Shown: positions 16,519-26,575, numbered from the stretch's first letter. The stretch: 64,000 nt of DNA from Mesorhizobium comanense (GCF_005503535.1 NZ_SCNN01000001.1:682001-746000), one strand, 5' to 3'. Numbers and translations are program-made. The notes: generated by a model not told the origin, from the sequence alone.

Positions 16519-17709
16519 CTATTTCACAGCCTTCAAGGCCTGCGCGATGTCTTCAAGAAGGTCGTCGGTGTCCTCCAGACCGACCGACAGCCTGAGCGTA
16601 CCGGGCCCGATGCCGAGTTCGGCGCGGGCCTCGTCGCTCAGGTTCTTGTGGGTCGTCGTCGCAGGGTGGGTGATCAGGCTCTTGGCATCGCCGAGATTGT
16701 TCGAGATCAGCACGATGTCGAGCGCGTTCTGCAAGGCGAAGGCTGCCTGCTTGCCGCCCTTGACGTCGAGGCAGATCAACGTCGAGCCGCCTGACATCTG
16801 CTTCTTGACGATGGCAGCCTGCGGATGGTCTGCGCGCCCGGGATAGATGACGCGGGCGATCTGCGGCTGTTCGGCCAGGAAATCGGCGATCTTGGCAGCA
16901 CTTTCCGTCTGCTGGCGCACGCGCACAGGAAGTGTCTCCAGGCCCTTCAGGAGCGTCCAGGCATTGAACGGCGACAGGCTGGGCCCGGTGTGGCGGAAAT
17001 AGTCGTGCAAATTCTCGTCGATCCACTTCTTGTCCGACAGGATGACGCCGCCCAGGCAACGCCCCTGGCCGTCAATATGCTTGGTCGCCGAATAGACCAC
17101 GATATGGGCGCCGAGCTGCAAGGGTTTCTGCTGCAGCGGCGTGGCGAAGACATTGTCGACCACCAGTCGCGCGCCGATCGAATTGGCGAGCGAGGCAACC
17201 GCCGCGATGTCGACCACTTCCAGGGTCGGGTTGGTGGGGCTTTCCAGGAAGAACAGCTTGGTGTTGGGCCTGACCGCCTTTTCCCAGTTGGCGATATCGG
17301 TGCCGTCGACCAGCGTCGCCTCGATGCCGTAGCGCGGCGCCAGCGTCTCGACCACCCAGCGGCAGGAGCCGAACAGCGCCCGCGCCGCCACGATGTGATC
17401 GCCGGCCTTGACGCTGCACAGCAGCGCCGCGGAAACCGCTGCCATGCCCGATGCCGTGGCGCGCGCGTCTTCGGCGCCTTCCAGCGCGCACATGCGCTTT
17501 TCGAACATGTCGACGGTTGGATTGGCGTAGCGCGAATAGATGAAGCCCGGCTCCTCGCCCTTGAAGCGGGCTTCTGCCGCCTGGGCGGTCTCGTAGACAT
17601 AGCCCTGGGTGAGGTACATCGCCTCGGAGGTTTCGCCGAATTGGGAACGCAGCGTTCCGCCATGCACGAGTGCGGTTTGAGGCTTCCAGTTGCGCGTCTT
17701 GCTCGTCAT
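16519..17709 (-). CDS. metZ: O-succinylhomoserine sulfhydrylase
   Basis: A 396-residue PLP enzyme of the Cys/Met gamma family that makes homocysteine from O-succinyl- (or O-acetyl-) homoserine and sulfide. The PLP lysine is K210 in YSATKHIDGQGR, with the phosphate-binding YSRYANPTVDMFE near the N-terminus and SGMAAVSAA as the ring-stacking region. I chose the ATG at 17709; six extra upstream codons would overlap the terminator hairpin. A SAM-II riboswitch and an intrinsic terminator precede it, so expression should fall when S-adenosylmethionine is plentiful. Confidence 0.94.
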   Translation of the reverse strand: MTSKTRNWKPQTALVHGGTLRSQFGETSEAMYLTQGYVYETAQAAEARFKGEEPGFIYSRYANPTVDMFEKRMCALEGAEDARATASGMAAVSAALLCSVKAGDHIVAARALFGSCRWVVETLAPRYGIEATLVDGTDIANWEKAVRPNTKLFFLESPTNPTLEVVDIAAVASLANSIGARLVVDNVFATPLQQKPLQLGAHIVVYSATKHIDGQGRCLGGVILSDKKWIDENLHDYFRHTGPSLSPFNAWTLLKGLETLPVRVRQQTESAAKIADFLAEQPQIARVIYPGRADHPQAAIVKKQMSGGSTLICLDVKGGKQAAFALQNALDIVLISNNLGDAKSLITHPATTTHKNLSDEARAELGIGPGTLRLSVGLEDTDDLLEDIAQALKAVK

Positions 17710-17725
17710 CGTCCTATCCAAACAC

Positions 17726-17756
17726 AAAAAAACCGGCCGCGAAAAGTCGCAACCGG
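17726..17756 (-). terminator. Intrinsic terminator between the SAM-II aptamer and metZ
   Basis: On the minus strand CCGG-TT-GCGA, loop CTTT, TCGC-GG-CCGG is followed by seven T residues, 17 bp before the metZ start and 23 bp after the aptamer. This is the expected off-switch of a transcription-terminating riboswitch. Confidence 0.85.
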
Positions 17757-17778
17757 TCCATACGGCCTTGCGGCCCGA

Positions 17779-17835
17779 CGGTCCTTTAGCGACTTGTTTA
17801 ACGTGGCTGCAAGCCGACCGGCCAAATCACCACGG
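17779..17835 (-). promoter_or_regulatory. SAM-II riboswitch
   Basis: The minus strand contains all conserved blocks of SAM-II in order: P1 5' strand GTGG followed by TGATTT, then CTTGCAG, the P1 3' strand CCAC followed by GTTAAACAAG, and GCTAAAGGA at the 3' end, which forms the pseudoknot. This class is known upstream of met genes in alphaproteobacteria and senses S-adenosylmethionine. It stands 70 nt upstream of metZ with a terminator between. Confidence 0.93.
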
Positions 17836-17966
17836 GATAACGACCCTTTAGACCCGCGCCGCGCTTGCGTCAATTGCCGGCTTCATTAAGAGGTTTGTAC
17901 CAAGGCAGGTGCCGCAAAAGTGCCGAGCGGTTTTGTGGTGAGAACCTGCGGCAAGAGAGACCCGTC

Positions 17967-19079
17967 TTGGAGCGGAGCAAGACTTTGCGGCAGACAGGCA
18001 TTCTTCCCGATCAGGACATTTCGGCGCTGTTCCAGTCCGGCGCCCTGAAGTCGCCGCGCGCGCTCGATGCCGATCAGATCCAGCCGGCCAGCCTCGATCT
18101 CAGGCTCGGCGACAAGGCGTGGCGCGTGCGGGCCTCCTTCCTGCCCGGTCCCAACCACACGGTCTCAGAGAAGCTCGACCGGCTGAAGCTGCACGAGATC
18201 AGCCTGGCCGATGGGGCTGTGCTCGAAACCGGCTGCGTCTACATCGTGCCGTTGCTGGAGAGCCTTGCCCTGCCGGGGCACATCTCCGCCTCGGCCAATC
18301 CCAAGAGCTCGACCGGACGGCTCGACATCTTCACCCGCGTGATGACCGACCGGGGCCACGAGTTCGACAAGATCGCTTCGGGCTACAATGGTCCGCTCTA
18401 TCTGGAAGTGAGCCCGCGCACCTTCCCGATCGTCGTGCGCACCGGTTCGCGGCTGTCGCAGATCCGTTTTCGCACCGGCAATGCGCTGCTTTCGGAAGCC
18501 GAACTGCATGAACTGCACGGCTCGGAGATGCTGGTGGCCACCGATCCACCCAACATTTCCGGCGGCGGCATCGCGCTGTCGATCGACCTCAAGGGCGACA
18601 AGGACGGCCTGGTCGGCTATCGGGGCAAACACCACACCGGCCTTGTCGACGTCGACAAGCGCGCCGCGCAGGACGTGCTGGATTTCTGGGAGCCGATCCA
18701 CAAGAGCGGCGCCGGTGAACTGGTGCTCGATCCCGACGAATTCTACATCCTCGTCAGCCAGGAGGCGGTGCATGTGCCGCCGCTATACGCGGCCGAGATG
18801 ACGCCCTTCGATCCGCTGGTCGGCGAATTCCGTGTCCACTATGCCGGCTTCTTCGATCCGGGCTTCGGCCATTCGGCGGCCGGCGGCACCGGCAGCCGTG
18901 CGGTGCTGGAGGTGCGCAGCCACGAAGTGCCGTTCATCCTCGACCACGGCCAGATCGTCGGCCGGCTGGTCTACGAACATATGCTGAAACGCCCGCAGGC
19001 ACTCTACGGCACCGATCTCGGCTCCAACTACCAGGCGCAGGGCCTGAAACTGTCCAAGCATTTTAGGGCCGTGCGGTGA
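17967..19079 (+). CDS. 2'-deoxycytidine 5'-triphosphate deaminase (long DCD family)
   Basis: A protein of about 370 residues of the long, duplicated DCD family found in alphaproteobacteria, which deaminates dCTP to dUTP for thymidylate supply. Landmarks are TGILPDQDISALF near the start, IQPASLDLRLGD, SANPKSSTGRLDIF (the catalytic-loop region of dCTP deaminases) and a second trimer-type domain with VGEFRVHYAGFFDPGFG. The start is uncertain: no ATG is near, and I take the TTG at 17967, preceded by an AGAGA box. The frame is open from 17865, which would run close to the divergent riboswitch. Confidence 0.85.
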   Translation: MERSKTLRQTGILPDQDISALFQSGALKSPRALDADQIQPASLDLRLGDKAWRVRASFLPGPNHTVSEKLDRLKLHEISLADGAVLETGCVYIVPLLESLALPGHISASANPKSSTGRLDIFTRVMTDRGHEFDKIASGYNGPLYLEVSPRTFPIVVRTGSRLSQIRFRTGNALLSEAELHELHGSEMLVATDPPNISGGGIALSIDLKGDKDGLVGYRGKHHTGLVDVDKRAAQDVLDFWEPIHKSGAGELVLDPDEFYILVSQEAVHVPPLYAAEMTPFDPLVGEFRVHYAGFFDPGFGHSAAGGTGSRAVLEVRSHEVPFILDHGQIVGRLVYEHMLKRPQALYGTDLGSNYQAQGLKLSKHFRAVR

Positions 19080-19086
19080 CGCTGCC

Positions 19087-19273
19087 AATCTCCCCCCCTT
19101 GTGGGGGAGATGCCCGGCAGGGCAGAGGGGGGCGCGAAGGATCGCGGCCTCTGCCATTTTCAAACAAACCAAAAAAATCCGAACGCCCAGCTTTGTCAGC
19201 TTGATGCGCTGGCGGGACAGCGCCCCCCCCTCTGACCTGCCGGCCATCTCCCTCACAAGGGGGGAGATCAATC
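19087..19273. repeat. Inverted-repeat intergenic element (RIME-like) between dcd and gguC
   Basis: Two imperfect inverted copies of about 50 bp (19087-19137 and 19220-19273) surround about 80 bp. Each contains a smaller palindrome (CTCCCCCC / GGGGGAG type) and a CCGGCAGG core next to a run of G residues. The whole fills the gap between the convergent dcd and gguC genes. It looks like the mosaic palindromic repeats common in rhizobial genomes, and may serve as a terminator for both genes. Confidence 0.75.
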
Positions 19274-19275
19274 TC

Positions 19276-20268
19276 TCAAAGCGCCTTCACGACCACCTTC
19301 ACTGGCTGCTCGATCTCCAACGGGTTGCGCAGCGGCAGACCGAAATCGCCGGCTTCGATCTCGAAGACATCGCCGGCCTCGGTCCTGACGCCGTCGGCGA
19401 AGGACAGTGTCGCGGTGCCGAACATGTGGACATGCACATCGCCCGGCTGGCGGAAGGCCGAATATTTGAAATGGTGGTGCTCGAGATTGGCGATGGTGTG
19501 CGACATGTTCGCCTCGCCCGACAGGAACGGCTTCTCCCACAGCGTGTTGCCGTCGCGCACGATGCGCGAGCTGCCGCGGATGTCCGCCGGCAGGTCGCCG
19601 AGCAGGATCTCGGGTCCGAACGAAGCGTTGCGCAGCTTGGAATGAGCAAGGAAGAGATAGTTCACGCGTTCGGTGACGTGATCGGAGAACTCGTTCGACA
19701 GCGTGAAGCCGACGCGGAACGGCGCGCCGTCATCGCCGATGACATAGATGCCGGCGATCTCGGGCTCTTCGCCGGCGTCCTTGGCGAAGGCGGGTGACAG
19801 CAGTGCCGCGCCCGGCGCCACCGCCATCGTGCCATTGCCCTTGTAGAACCATTCCGGCTGCACGCCGACCTGGCCCTTGGCGGGTTTGCCGCCCTCGAGC
19901 CCCATGCGGAACATCTTCATGGAATCGGTAAGCTGCTCCTCGCCGTCCGTGGTGAGCTTCTTGTGCATGGAATCGCGCGTCGCCGCGGAACCCAGATGGG
20001 TCAGTCCGGTGCCGGTGAGATGCAGATGCGCGGGGTCCGGATGGTTGATTGGCGACAACAGCCGGCCCTTCTTGTAGGCGGCATCAAGATCGACCGTCTC
20101 GCCAAGACCCTTGCGCTCGATCAGTGTTGCGAGGCCGACGCCGGTGCGCGCCGCCTCCATCGCCAGCGAATAGACGCTGCGCGCCCCATTGATGATCCGG
20201 GTCTTGCCGCCGTTACGGGCCACGACGCGAATGGTCTCGGCGTCGTCGAGAATCTGCGAGATCAGCAT
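19276..20268 (-). CDS. gguC: GguC (AraD1/FAH-family protein)
   Basis: A 330-residue protein of the fumarylacetoacetate hydrolase fold, AraD1/GguC type. Metal-site segments are visible as EPEIAGIYVIG and VGFTLSNEFSDHVTE, and the C-terminal block has HVHMFGTATLSFADG. In Agrobacterium gguC closes the chvE-gguAB operon, and the AraD1 family includes sugar-acid dehydratases (for example of L-arabinonate). It therefore probably handles a sugar acid derived from the imported monosaccharide. The start MLISQILDDAETIRVV at 20268 is preferred to an upstream start 27 codons earlier. It is last in the operon, 201 bp after gguB. Confidence 0.88.
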   Translation of the reverse strand: MLISQILDDAETIRVVARNGGKTRIINGARSVYSLAMEAARTGVGLATLIERKGLGETVDLDAAYKKGRLLSPINHPDPAHLHLTGTGLTHLGSAATRDSMHKKLTTDGEEQLTDSMKMFRMGLEGGKPAKGQVGVQPEWFYKGNGTMAVAPGAALLSPAFAKDAGEEPEIAGIYVIGDDGAPFRVGFTLSNEFSDHVTERVNYLFLAHSKLRNASFGPEILLGDLPADIRGSSRIVRDGNTLWEKPFLSGEANMSHTIANLEHHHFKYSAFRQPGDVHVHMFGTATLSFADGVRTEAGDVFEIEAGDFGLPLRNPLEIEQPVKVVVKAL

Positions 20269-20469
20269 GATCAGTCCTCTCTCATATGTCTTGGCCCGGC
20301 TGCCGCTCGGCAAACCTTGACCTGCGCGGCTCGGACCTTGCCGCGCCACGGGTGAAATTCTTCGTCCGGATTGCGCTCGCGGGTCCGGTTTCCCGGGGAC
20401 TTCCTGATGCCGGCTGTTGGCCGGCAGCGCCGCGATCGTATGCCTTCCTCGTTGCCTCGCCTAAGCCCG

Positions 20470-21756
20470 TCAGGCCTTGTTCTTGTTGTAGACGTCGAAG
20501 ATCACGGCGCCGAGCAGGACCAGGCCTTTGACCACCTGCTGCCAGTCGACGTTGACGCCCATGATCGACATGCCGTTGTTCATGACGCCCATGATGAAGC
20601 CGCCGACCACGGCGCCGATGACCTGGCCGACACCGCCCATCGCCGAGGCGCCGCCGATGAAGACGGCGGCGATGACGTCGAGCTCCGAACCCAGACCCGC
20701 CGCCGGCACGGCCTGGCCGAGGCGCGCCGCGATGATCAGGCCGCCGAGTGCGGACAGCACGCCCATATTGATGAATACCAGGAGCGTCAGCCGCTCGGTG
20801 TTGATGCCCGACAATTGCGCCGCCTTGGGATTGCCGCCCATCGCGTAGATGCGGCGGCCGATCGTCATGCGCTTGGTCACGAAGACGAACAGCGAGATCA
20901 GCACGCCCATGACGAGCAGCACCACGGGCAGGCCCCTGTAGCTGGCGAACTCATAGACCAGGAACAGCGCCAGCGCGCTGGCGACCAGCGTCTTGATGAC
21001 GAACAGCGGGAAGGGTTCGGCCTCATAGCCATGGCGTTCGCGCTTGCGCCGGGTGCGCAGCCCGAAATAGGCGTAGGCCACCACCGCGATCACGCCGAGC
21101 ACGACCGTCGTCATGTGCAGCGTCAGGCCGCTGCCCATGATGGTCTTGCCGGCCGCGTTCACCGTCGGTGGGATCAGCGTCAGCGGGCCGATTACATCAG
21201 GGATGAAGCCGGAGCTCAGCGCCTTGAAGCCGTCCGGAAGCGGGCCGACCGACGAGCCGCCGCCCAAAAGCGCCTGGCAGATGCCGCGGAAGATCAGCAT
21301 GCCGGCCAGCGTGACGATAAAGCTCGGTATTCGATGGTATGCGATCCAGTAGCCTTGCGCCGCGCCGATCAGGCCACCCACGATCAGGCAGACGATCGAA
21401 ACCACCAGCGGATTGCTGAGCGGTCCGAGCTGCCAGATGACCATCATGTTCGCCGCCAGCGCGCCGATGAAACCGGCGACTGATCCGACGCTGAGGTCGA
21501 TATAGCCGGAAACGATGACCAGCAGCATGCCCAGCGCCATGACGATGATGAACGAGTTCTGCTGCACCAGGTTCGAGAGGTTGACCGGCTTGAACAGCGT
21601 GCCCGACGTGGTGAACTGGAAGAACAGCATGATGACGATCAGTGCGATGATCAGGCCGTATTCCCGCAGGTTCGTCGTCAGTGCCGAGACGGCGATGCGT
21701 GGTCGCTGTTCTTCGCCGACATTGCCTTGCGGGGCGGGGGCGCTTTCGGTGCTCAT
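20470..21756 (-). CDS. gguB: Monosaccharide ABC transporter permease (GguB/MmsB)
   Basis: A 428-residue inner-membrane permease of the ribose/xylose type with around ten hydrophobic segments. The conserved BPD_transp_2 signatures are [16 protein letters not shown] near the N-terminus, [18 protein letters not shown] (cytoplasmic ATPase-contact loop) and [19 protein letters not shown]. The length and GguB-like N-terminus match the multiple-sugar transporter of Agrobacterium. Its ATG overlaps the gguA stop (ATGA), so the ATPase and permease are translationally coupled. Confidence 0.94.
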   Translation of the reverse strand: MSTESAPAPQGNVGEEQRPRIAVSALTTNLREYGLIIALIVIMLFFQFTTSGTLFKPVNLSNLVQQNSFIIVMALGMLLVIVSGYIDLSVGSVAGFIGALAANMMVIWQLGPLSNPLVVSIVCLIVGGLIGAAQGYWIAYHRIPSFIVTLAGMLIFRGICQALLGGGSSVGPLPDGFKALSSGFIPDVIGPLTLIPPTVNAAGKTIMGSGLTLHMTTVVLGVIAVVAYAYFGLRTRRKRERHGYEAEPFPLFVIKTLVASALALFLVYEFASYRGLPVVLLVMGVLISLFVFVTKRMTIGRRIYAMGGNPKAAQLSGINTERLTLLVFINMGVLSALGGLIIAARLGQAVPAAGLGSELDVIAAVFIGGASAMGGVGQVIGAVVGGFIMGVMNNGMSIMGVNVDWQQVVKGLVLLGAVIFDVYNKNKA

Positions 21757-23282
21757 GCTGCTTTTCCTTCTCCCCGGACGATGGCGCGCATTATTTTTTC
21801 CTGGCTTGCGTCCGCCGCCGGCATTTCGCCGACGATGCGCCCTTCATTCATGACGTAGATGCGGTCGGTGATGCCAAGCAATTCCGGCATCTCAGACGAG
21901 ATGACCACGATCGCCTTACCTTCCGAGGCCAGCCGCGCGATGATCGTATAGATTTCGTACTTGGCGCCGACGTCGATGCCGCGTGTCGGCTCGTCGAGGA
22001 TCAGCACGTCAGGGTCGGCGAACAGCCATTTCGACAGCACCACCTTCTGCTGGTTGCCGCCCGAAAGATTTCCGGTCAACTGGTAGACGCTGGAAGCGCG
22101 GATGTTGGTCTTCTTGCGATAGTCGTTGGCAACCGCAAGTTCGCGCAGATCGTCGATGACGCTGTGGCGCGACACGCCGCCGAGATTGGCCAGCGTGATG
22201 TTGTGTTTGATATGATCGATAAGGTTGAGGCCGTAGGTCTTGCGGTCTTCCGTCACGTAGGCGATGCCGTGCTGGACCGCCTTGCTGACCGAGGAGACGT
22301 CGACCGGCTTGCCCTTGAGCAGCACCTCGCCGGTGATGCGGCGGCCGTAGGATCGGCCGAACAGGCTCATGGCGAATTCGGTGCGGCCGGCGCCCATCAG
22401 TCCGGCAATGCCGACCACTTCGCCCTTGCGGACATTGATGTCGATGCCCTTGATCACCTGCCGCTCGGCATGGATCGGGTGGTAGACCGACCAGTTCTTC
22501 ACCTCGAACACCACTTCGCCGATCTTGGGCTCACGCGGCGGATAGCGGTCGTCCAGCGAACGGCCGACCATGGAGGTGATGATGCGGTCTTCGCTGATGT
22601 CTTTCTTGGCGAGCGTCTCGATGGTGCGCCCGTCACGGATGACCGTCACCTTGTCGGCGACCCGGTTGATCTCGTTCAGCTTGTGCGAGATCAGGATCGA
22701 GGTCATGCCTTGCCGCTTGAATTCGAGCAGAAGGTCGAGCAGCGCCTGGCTGTCCTTCTCGCTGAGCGACGCGGTCGGCTCGTCGAGGATCAGGAGCTTG
22801 ACGTCCTTGCTGAGCGCCTTGGCGATCTCGACCAACTGCTGCTTGCCGACGCCGATGTTGGTGATCAGTGTCTTGGGGTCCTCGTTGAGACCCACCTTCT
22901 TCAACAGGGCGGCGGTGCGCTGCTCGTTGGCATCCCAGTCGATGACGCCGTATCTGGCGTTTTCGTTGCCGAGGAAAATGTTTTCGGTAATTGACAGCAT
23001 CGGCACCAGGGCAAGCTCCTGGTGGATGATAACGATACCCTTGTGTTCGCTGTCATGGATGCCTTTGAACTGGCATTCCTGGCCCTGGAAGATGATCTGG
23101 CCGTCGTAGGTTCCGGAAGGATAGACGCCCGACAGAACCTTCATCAGCGTCGACTTGCCGGCGCCATTCTCGCCGACCACGGCATGGATTTCGCCTTCCT
23201 CGACGCTGAGGTTGACGTTCGACAGCGCCTTCACGCCTGGGAACGTCTTGGTGATGTCGCGCATCTCCAAAATCGTCGTCAT
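21753..23282 (-). CDS. gguA: Monosaccharide ABC transporter ATPase (GguA/MmsA)
   Basis: A 509-residue double ATPase. The first cassette has Walker [15 protein letters not shown], signature [15 protein letters not shown] and Walker [12 protein letters not shown]. The second has the degenerate [11 protein letters not shown]alker [16 protein letters not shown] and [14 protein letters not shown]. This asymmetry is normal for sugar importers of the CUT2 class. I start it at [16 protein letters not shown] (23282), 13 codons after the first possible start. It energises uptake with GguB and ChvE. Confidence 0.95.
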   Translation of the reverse strand: MTTILEMRDITKTFPGVKALSNVNLSVEEGEIHAVVGENGAGKSTLMKVLSGVYPSGTYDGQIIFQGQECQFKGIHDSEHKGIVIIHQELALVPMLSITENIFLGNENARYGVIDWDANEQRTAALLKKVGLNEDPKTLITNIGVGKQQLVEIAKALSKDVKLLILDEPTASLSEKDSQALLDLLLEFKRQGMTSILISHKLNEINRVADKVTVIRDGRTIETLAKKDISEDRIITSMVGRSLDDRYPPREPKIGEVVFEVKNWSVYHPIHAERQVIKGIDINVRKGEVVGIAGLMGAGRTEFAMSLFGRSYGRRITGEVLLKGKPVDVSSVSKAVQHGIAYVTEDRKTYGLNLIDHIKHNITLANLGGVSRHSVIDDLRELAVANDYRKKTNIRASSVYQLTGNLSGGNQQKVVLSKWLFADPDVLILDEPTRGIDVGAKYEIYTIIARLASEGKAIVVISSEMPELLGITDRIYVMNEGRIVGEMPAADASQEKIMRAIVRGEGKAA

Positions 23283-23401
23283 CGGGGCAAGCTCCTCCCA
23301 GACGTTCTTGTTTTTACGCAATTCCCATGGGGAAAGCGCTACGCACTTTTCCTGGAATTGCTCTAGGCCGGCAGGAACAATACCGGGGTCGCTTCTGAAC
23401 G

Positions 23402-23432
23402 AAAAGGGGCCCTGCGTTGCGCAGGACCCCTT
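23402..23432 (-). terminator. Hairpin between chvE and gguA
   Basis: On the minus strand an 11-bp stem with one G-U pair (GGGGTCCTGCG / CGCAGGGCCCC), a three-base loop and a following TTTT lie just after the chvE stop. It probably ends a share of transcripts or protects the chvE mRNA, giving more binding protein than transporter. Confidence 0.7.
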
Positions 23433-23446
23433 CCTGGTAATCGGGA

Positions 23447-24517
23447 TTACTTCAGGTCTTCGGCCTTGATGTAGCCGGAGTCGACGACCAGCTTCTGGTA
23501 GTTCGACTTGTCGACTTCATGCGGCGTCAGCAGGATCGAGGGAACGACCTTGACGTCGTTGTTGTAGGTCTTGGTGTCGAGACCATCCGGCTTGCCGCCC
23601 GACAGCACCTTGTCGACCAGACCGACAGTGGCCTTGGCGAGGTCACGGGTGTCCTTGAACACCGTCGAGTACTGCTCGCCCGTGATGATCAGCTTGACCG
23701 AGGCGGTCTCGGCGTCCTGACCGGTCACGATCGGCCAGGGCTGAGCGGCCGTGCCGTAGCCCACGGCGCGCAGCGAGGCGGTGATGCCGCGCGACAGGCC
23801 GTCATAGGGCGACAGAACGCCATCGACGCGGCTGCCGTCCGAGTAGTTGGCGGAGAGCAGGTTGTCCATGCGGGCCTGGGCGGTGGCCGCCAGCCAGCGC
23901 AGCGTGCCGACCTTGTCCATGCCCATCTGGCCGGACTTGATCTTGATCGAGCCGTCATCGATCAAAGGCTGCAGGACGGAGATCGCGCCATTGTAGAAGA
24001 AGAAGGCGTTGTTGTCGTCGGGCGAGCCGCCGAACAGTTCGACGTTCCACGGCTTGGTGTTCGGGAAGCGTTCCTTGAGGCCCTTGACGAGCGAATTGGC
24101 CTGGATCACGCCGACGCCGAAATTGTCGAAGGTGGTGTAGTAGTCGACATTGGGGGTCTTCTTGATCAGGCGGTCATAGGCGATGACGACGACGCCCGCG
24201 TCAGCGGCCTTCTGCAGCGCATCCGACAGGGTGGTGCCGTCGATCGAGGCGATGATCAGCGCCTTCGGGCCCTTGGTGATTTCGTTTTCCAGCTGGCTGA
24301 GCTGGTTGGGGATGTCGTCCTGCGCGTACTGCAGGTCGACCGTGTAGCCGAGAGCCTCGAGCTGGGACTTGACGGCGTCGCCGTCATTGATCCAGCGCTG
24401 CGAAGTCTTGGTCGGCATCAGCACGCCGACGAGACCCTTGTCGGCTGCGTGCGCCGAATAGGTCATGGCAGCGATGCCAAGCGCCGCGACTGCGGCCAGT
24501 GTCTTGATGATCTTCAC
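23447..24517 (-). CDS. chvE: Periplasmic multiple-sugar-binding protein ChvE
   Basis: A 356-residue periplasmic sugar-binding protein. The start is a GTG at 24517 with GGGAG eight bases upstream; the signal peptide follows ([19 protein letters not shown], cleaved after SAHA). ChvE-family features include [35 protein letters not shown] and [15 protein letters not shown] [10 protein letters not shown]. It binds aldoses such as galactose, glucose, arabinose and xylose for the GguAB importer. In Agrobacterium ChvE also presents sugars to VirA; no virA is in this window. It is divergent from the LysR gene that probably regulates it. Confidence 0.94.
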   Translation of the reverse strand: MKIIKTLAAVAALGIAAMTYSAHAADKGLVGVLMPTKTSQRWINDGDAVKSQLEALGYTVDLQYAQDDIPNQLSQLENEITKGPKALIIASIDGTTLSDALQKAADAGVVVIAYDRLIKKTPNVDYYTTFDNFGVGVIQANSLVKGLKERFPNTKPWNVELFGGSPDDNNAFFFYNGAISVLQPLIDDGSIKIKSGQMGMDKVGTLRWLAATAQARMDNLLSANYSDGSRVDGVLSPYDGLSRGITASLRAVGYGTAAQPWPIVTGQDAETASVKLIITGEQYSTVFKDTRDLAKATVGLVDKVLSGGKPDGLDTKTYNNDVKVVPSILLTPHEVDKSNYQKLVVDSGYIKAEDLK

Positions 24518-24763
24518 TTTACTCTCCCTGGTTGAAGGACGCGGCACCCCGGGGGTCGCGGGCCGCGCAATCGTGCAGAAGCGCCGAGGCACCACTGCCG
24601 TCATATCGATCTCCGGTATCCTCCCATGGCTCCAAGGCGCTTGTTTCAATCGATACGATTTTTCTCGTCGGCGACTGTCACGTCTCGGAACACGCGAAAA
24701 GTGTGACCCTTTGCCATAACTGTCAAATGCGATCTATGATGGTTGCTATATCAGAACCGGTAT
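24518..24763. promoter_or_regulatory. Divergent promoter region chvE / LysR regulator
   Basis: The 246-bp gap must hold both promoters. A partly symmetric ATATCAGAACCGGTATAT (24748-24765) overlaps the likely start of the regulator gene and has the T-N11-A-like layout of a LysR site, which would allow autorepression. I see no other strong dyad. Confidence 0.4.
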
Positions 24764-25774
24764 ATGAAGGACGGGTCAGAAAACATGGCGGAGCTGACAA
24801 ATCCTGATGGGATTTCAGAGCCTTACAAAGACCGGCCTGGCGCGGGTGAGACCTTGCTGCGCAGTGGCCTCAGCCTGCGCCACATGCGCATGATCGTCGC
24901 GCTCGACGATCACGGCGGGGTGAGCGCGGCGGCCCAGGTCATGAACATCTCGCAACCAGCCGCCTCGCGCATGATCGCCGAGATGGAGGCGGTGCTGGAG
25001 GTCAGGCTGTGTGAGAGGCTGCCGCGCGGCATCACGCTGACGCCCTACGGCAAGGCGCTGGCCAGGCGCGCGCGTTCGATCCTGCTCGAGATGCGCGAGG
25101 TCGATCGCGAGATTTCCGAACTCAAGGCCGGCAAGGGCGGGTCGGTGTTTCTGGGAGCGGTGACGGCGCCGGCGATCGAACTCGCGGTGCCGGCCATCCG
25201 GGAGATCCGCCGCATCTATCCGCGCATCGAAATCACCATGCAGGTGGAGACCTCCAACGTGCTGGCGCGCGAACTTATCGCGTCGCGTCACGACTTCATC
25301 ATCGCGCGCATCCCCGACGACCTCAATCCGCGCCTGTTCGAATCGCGCGTCATCGGCGTCGAGAAAGCCTGCCTCATCGTGCGCCGTGGCCATCCGCTCA
25401 CAAGAGGCGCGGCGGTGCGGCTGGAGGACACGGCCGCCTATGATTGGGTCTTCCAGTCGGGCGGTTCGCCGCTGCGCCAGGCGATGGAGAGCAATTTCCT
25501 CAACCGCAACATCGCGCTGCCGGATCGCATCCTCAACACCTCCTCACTGCTGCTGACCCTGGTCATGGTCGCGCAATCCGACGCGATCGCGCCGGTATCG
25601 GTGCAGGTGGCGAAGTTCATCCAGAATCCCGACGGGCTCGCCGGCGCCATCGACGTCGTCCAGACCGAGTTCGATATCGAGGTCAGGCCCTACAGCCTGA
25701 TCACGGTCAAGAACCGCGTGCTGTCGCCGGCCGCCAAGATGCTGCACGATTTCATCCTGCGCGAAGTGGGGTGA
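24764..25774 (+). CDS. gbpR: LysR-family regulator, GbpR-like (galactose-binding-protein regulator)
   Basis: A LysR-type regulator of about 336 residues. The winged helix is plain (LSLRHMRMIVALDDHGGVSA, then MNISQPAASRMIAEME and RLPRGITLTPYGKALARRA), followed by the two-lobed effector domain. In Agrobacterium GbpR sits divergently to chvE and controls it in response to sugars; the same position here supports the name. Starts at 24764 and 24785 are both possible; 24785 has a more distant AGGA box. The N-terminal tail of about 35 residues before the DNA-binding domain is longer than usual. Confidence 0.85.
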   Translation: MKDGSENMAELTNPDGISEPYKDRPGAGETLLRSGLSLRHMRMIVALDDHGGVSAAAQVMNISQPAASRMIAEMEAVLEVRLCERLPRGITLTPYGKALARRARSILLEMREVDREISELKAGKGGSVFLGAVTAPAIELAVPAIREIRRIYPRIEITMQVETSNVLARELIASRHDFIIARIPDDLNPRLFESRVIGVEKACLIVRRGHPLTRGAAVRLEDTAAYDWVFQSGGSPLRQAMESNFLNRNIALPDRILNTSSLLLTLVMVAQSDAIAPVSVQVAKFIQNPDGLAGAIDVVQTEFDIEVRPYSLITVKNRVLSPAAKMLHDFILREVG

Positions 25775-25924
25775 TCCGGTGTCATGGGACGACTTGGCAA
25801 GGCCTGAGGTTCTGCTCGCAGGAGATGCCGAGCTGTGATTGCCGGCGGGTGGAGATTGCCATCTGGTGTGCCGATCGGTGTACAATGGCCCGGCAGATTC
25901 ATTGCAGACAGGCGGGCGGGGGCC

Positions 25925-26575
25925 GTGAAAGCGAACGTTGTCATTGTCGAGGATGATCCGCTCGTCGCCGCCTATGTTGGACGCGGCGTGGCGGCGCATG
26001 AGGGCTTGTCGCTGATGGCCGCCGCGGGCACGCTGGCCGGCGCGCGTGCTCTGCTCGACGAGAAGGTGGACCTGTTTATTCTCGATCTTGGCCTTCCAGA
26101 TGGCAGCGGGATCGAACTGATCGAGGAAATCCGTGCACGAGGCGGTCTTGAGCCGAAGATACTCGTCCTCTCGGTGCTGGGCGATCAGGATACGGTACTG
26201 GCGGCCGTGCTGGCGGGAGCGGACGGCTATCTGCTGAAGGACATCGACAGTCTCGACATCGGCCAGCAAGCAGCCGATGCATTGACCGGCGGTGCTCCGT
26301 TGTCGCCCAGCATCGCCGCGTATGTGCTGCGTCATTTGCGCCGGCAACGGGAAGATCTCAAGCCGGATGATGCCGATCCGCCGCTGTCGCCGCGCGAAAT
26401 CGAACTGCTCCAGCTTCTGGCGCGCGGGTTAAGCAACCGGCAGGCGGCGGCCGAACTCGAAATCTCACCACACACGATCGGCGATCATGTGAAGTCGATC
26501 TACAGGAAGCTCAGGGTTAGCAATCGGGGCGAGGCCATGGTGCGCGCCTTTCGCAGCGGGTTGCTGCGCCTGTGA
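25925..26575 (+). CDS. NarL/FixJ-family response regulator
   Basis: A 216-residue response regulator: receiver with the acidic pair ED-D at 9-11, phosphoacceptor D54 in FILDLGLPDG, and LKDIDS after the last strand; then a LuxR-type helix-turn-helix (LSPREIELLQLLARGLSNRQ, followed by AAAELEISPHTIGDHVKSIY). The GTG at 25925 has a G-rich box before it. Its stop overlaps the kinase start (GTGA), so the pair is translationally coupled. The next gene downstream is a large autotransporter, a possible target. Confidence 0.93.
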   Translation: MKANVVIVEDDPLVAAYVGRGVAAHEGLSLMAAAGTLAGARALLDEKVDLFILDLGLPDGSGIELIEEIRARGGLEPKILVLSVLGDQDTVLAAVLAGADGYLLKDIDSLDIGQQAADALTGGAPLSPSIAAYVLRHLRRQREDLKPDDADPPLSPREIELLQLLARGLSNRQAAAELEISPHTIGDHVKSIYRKLRVSNRGEAMVRAFRSGLLRL

